Assembly (NCBI GenBank): GCA_029379225.1
Contig: JAQYWR010000037.1
Span: forward strand, 19,502 to 83,501
Reading direction: 5' to 3'
Source of the DNA: Nostoc sp. S4
GTDB lineage: Bacteria; Cyanobacteriota; Cyanobacteriia; Cyanobacteriales; Nostocaceae
DNA length: 64,000 nt
The notes below the pieces were generated by a model. The model had not been told where the DNA came from. It did no database searches and worked only from the letters and a program-made list of their open reading frames with translations. Shown here piece by piece: positions 62,434 to 64,000 of this stretch (its first letter is position 1; every line of letters begins with the position of its first letter). The translations under genes were made by a program, and so were the position numbers.

Positions 62434-63972
62434 ATGAATAATGATATACGTGGCATTGTTTTTCATCAAGAAAATTTAGGATTAAACCTAACTAATAAAA
62501 TCGCTAGTCAAAAAAAAATTATAAAACTTATTTTAATTTTGTTGATTTTAATATCATGCTTCATCATTGGCATTTTTGTTGGTTATACAGGTGGAGTTAC
62601 GAGCTTAAAAATTTTTGTTCAAAAAAAAGCTCGTTTAGAATATTTATCCATGATACTAGTTGTAGTTGCCTGGGTGACAACATATATTTTTGGTAACTTT
62701 AAAAAAAGTTTTGTAACACTAATTATTAGTTTATTTACAGTAATATTAATTCCTGGGCTGTTAGAAAAATCAGGCTTTTTAGAGCTTCAGCCTCTTTTTT
62801 TTATTGGAGCTCCAGTCATCATTGTGTTTTTCCTGACTATTACAATTGTGAATTTCTTTTTATTACGTTTTATTATCACCTTAACAAAGTTAATTTTAAC
62901 TTCCTCTTTACTAGTTGTTCAATATCTGAGTGTCTTTACGATAGCGACTGGAGCAATGACGGGCTCAGTTATTGGAATAGGAAGTGAGGTACAATCAGCA
63001 GCGTCAGAGTTTAAAGATTTATTACTTCCAGCTAATGTAAATATCGGTTTAATTTTTAGTGGTGTGCTGTATGCTTTATTTTTGATACTAAGTAGTTGGT
63101 TAACTAATCATTTTCGGGGTTTACCTTGGAAACATCCAGATCTACTGCGTTCGTGGGCTTTAATCATTGGTTCTTGGCGTGGTACATCTTTTTATGACCT
63201 AGATTTAAGCTATGTCAACTTTAAAAATGCAAAATTGCCGAATAGTGATTTAAGAGCGCGAAAGCTTTATCGCACCTGCTTTCAAGATGCCCAAGGATTG
63301 GAAAGAGCGCGAATTGATAGTCGGTATATGGATTTAGAAATTCCTAAAGTCCAAAAACTTTTAACTAAACCTCAAGATTATGCAAATGATAAAGACTTTA
63401 GCAACTTGAACCTACGTGGAGCATTTTTACAAAATGCCCAGATGAGGCAATTTAATTTTACAGATAGCGATTTGAGTGGTGCAGATATGCAAAGTGCAGA
63501 CTTGCGTGGAAGTATTTTTGTGCGTACTCAAGTTATCGGAGTTGATTTTACAGGTGCAGATTTAACAGGAATTTGTATACAAGATTGGAGTGTTAATAGT
63601 CAAACTTGTTTTACAAATGTTAAGTGTGATTTTGTTTATCGTCGATTGGATGAGGATGGGGAATTAAGCGATCGCTTTCCCGTAAACCGCAACTTTGAAC
63701 CAAGAGAATTTGAATCTTTGTATCAGGAAGTGGAAAATGTTATTGAGATCATTTTTCAGGAGGGTGAAAACTGGCAAGCTGCATTATACAGTTTAATTAA
63801 ACTTCAAACGGAAGATGAAGAACTGGAACTACAGCTTAAAGGTGTAGAGAAACGAGGAGATGTTTGGGTTGTCAAAGTTACTTATAATCAGGCTTATCCT
63901 AAACAGGAAGTAGAACATAGCCTTAATACTACGGTTGAAGAAATCGTAAGGATTCAGGTAGCAGAGTATTGA
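62434..63972 (+). CDS. Six-TM membrane protein with pentapeptide repeats
   Basis: 512 residues. About six membrane helices lie in residues ~28-230 (LILILLILISCFIIGIFVGY; FFIGAPVIIVFFLTITIVNF; IGLIFSGVLYALFLILSSWL). Pentapeptide repeats follow at ~255-400 (YDLDLSYVNFKNAKLPNSDL; DFSNLNLRGAFLQNAQMRQF). A C-terminal domain of ~90 residues (FEPREFESLYQEVENVIEII) is one that I know only as a tail of cyanobacterial repeat proteins. Predicted inner-membrane protein with a cytosolic tail. It shares a 31-nt divergent promoter region with the trypsin/LamG gene. Function unknown. Confidence 0.8.
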   Translation: MNNDIRGIVFHQENLGLNLTNKIASQKKIIKLILILLILISCFIIGIFVGYTGGVTSLKIFVQKKARLEYLSMILVVVAWVTTYIFGNFKKSFVTLIISLFTVILIPGLLEKSGFLELQPLFFIGAPVIIVFFLTITIVNFFLLRFIITLTKLILTSSLLVVQYLSVFTIATGAMTGSVIGIGSEVQSAASEFKDLLLPANVNIGLIFSGVLYALFLILSSWLTNHFRGLPWKHPDLLRSWALIIGSWRGTSFYDLDLSYVNFKNAKLPNSDLRARKLYRTCFQDAQGLERARIDSRYMDLEIPKVQKLLTKPQDYANDKDFSNLNLRGAFLQNAQMRQFNFTDSDLSGADMQSADLRGSIFVRTQVIGVDFTGADLTGICIQDWSVNSQTCFTNVKCDFVYRRLDEDGELSDRFPVNRNFEPREFESLYQEVENVIEIIFQEGENWQAALYSLIKLQTEDEELELQLKGVEKRGDVWVVKVTYNQAYPKQEVEHSLNTTVEEIVRIQVAEY

Positions 63973-64000
63973 CAAAGGGAACAGTTGAGGGAGAATATCA

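Overview
The window comes from a filamentous, heterocystous-type cyanobacterium (Nostoc/Calothrix-like). Signs are many GCGATCGC (HIP1) octamers, ycf3 for photosystem I assembly, a high-light-inducible protein, SLH/OprB-type porin genes, a 4-Cys Ser/Thr kinase, a remnant of an orange carotenoid protein gene, and heptanucleotide repeat tracts (CCCTAAT, TGACTAA, GTTGACT types) between genes. No tRNA, rRNA, CRISPR array, transposase or phage structural gene was found.

Layout. 1-9.3 kb: housekeeping and stress genes (a thymidylate synthase-like protein cut by the left edge, Hli, a thioredoxin-like protein, GatC, Ycf3, a SRAP peptidase, a GST, DUF167, DUF2809, DUF2231, DUF2993). Gene remnants lie among them: porin C-terminus, OCP N-terminus, an XRE-like HTH and an SDR fragment. 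10.3-20.6 kb: a peptidoglycan-binding M15-type peptidase, then a leftward cluster of three DUF11-type exported proteins and a 1324-residue predicted outer-membrane barrel. 21.5-35.3 kb: two threonine synthases, a MoaD/ThiS-like protein, an SLH-OprB porin, conserved unknowns, a RTX-type protein and MurF, with AT-rich intergenic DNA carrying hairpins and possible small RNAs.

36.2-52.3 kb: a run of ten rightward genes that looks like a carbohydrate oxidation island. It holds a GMC dehydrogenase with an Fe-S cysteine motif, a VioB-type ferritin-like protein, a sorbitol/fructose dehydrogenase small-subunit homologue, an exported pentapeptide protein, two xylose-isomerase-like TIM barrels, a SnoaL-like protein, a galactose/glyoxal-oxidase-like radical copper oxidase, a DyP peroxidase, and two glycosidases (GDE/GH133-like and GH63-like). 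My reading, an inference, is oxidation of sugars or glycosides followed by isomerase/lyase steps, with a peroxidase to use the H2O2 made by the copper oxidase.

52.5-64 kb: an FAD-only photolyase relative, a membrane-anchored kinase, a DUF6888/DUF6887 pair, a peroxiredoxin, a PD-(D/E)XK gene split by one stop codon, a cysteine desulfurase, and a candidate conflict/effector module. The module consists of a CHAT caspase-like protein, a trypsin-like protease with peptidoglycan-binding-like segments set inside a LamG domain (its second LamG lies beyond an in-frame TAA), and a divergently transcribed six-TM pentapeptide protein. The sugar-oxidation island and the CHAT/trypsin module are the two places most likely to hold something not yet described.
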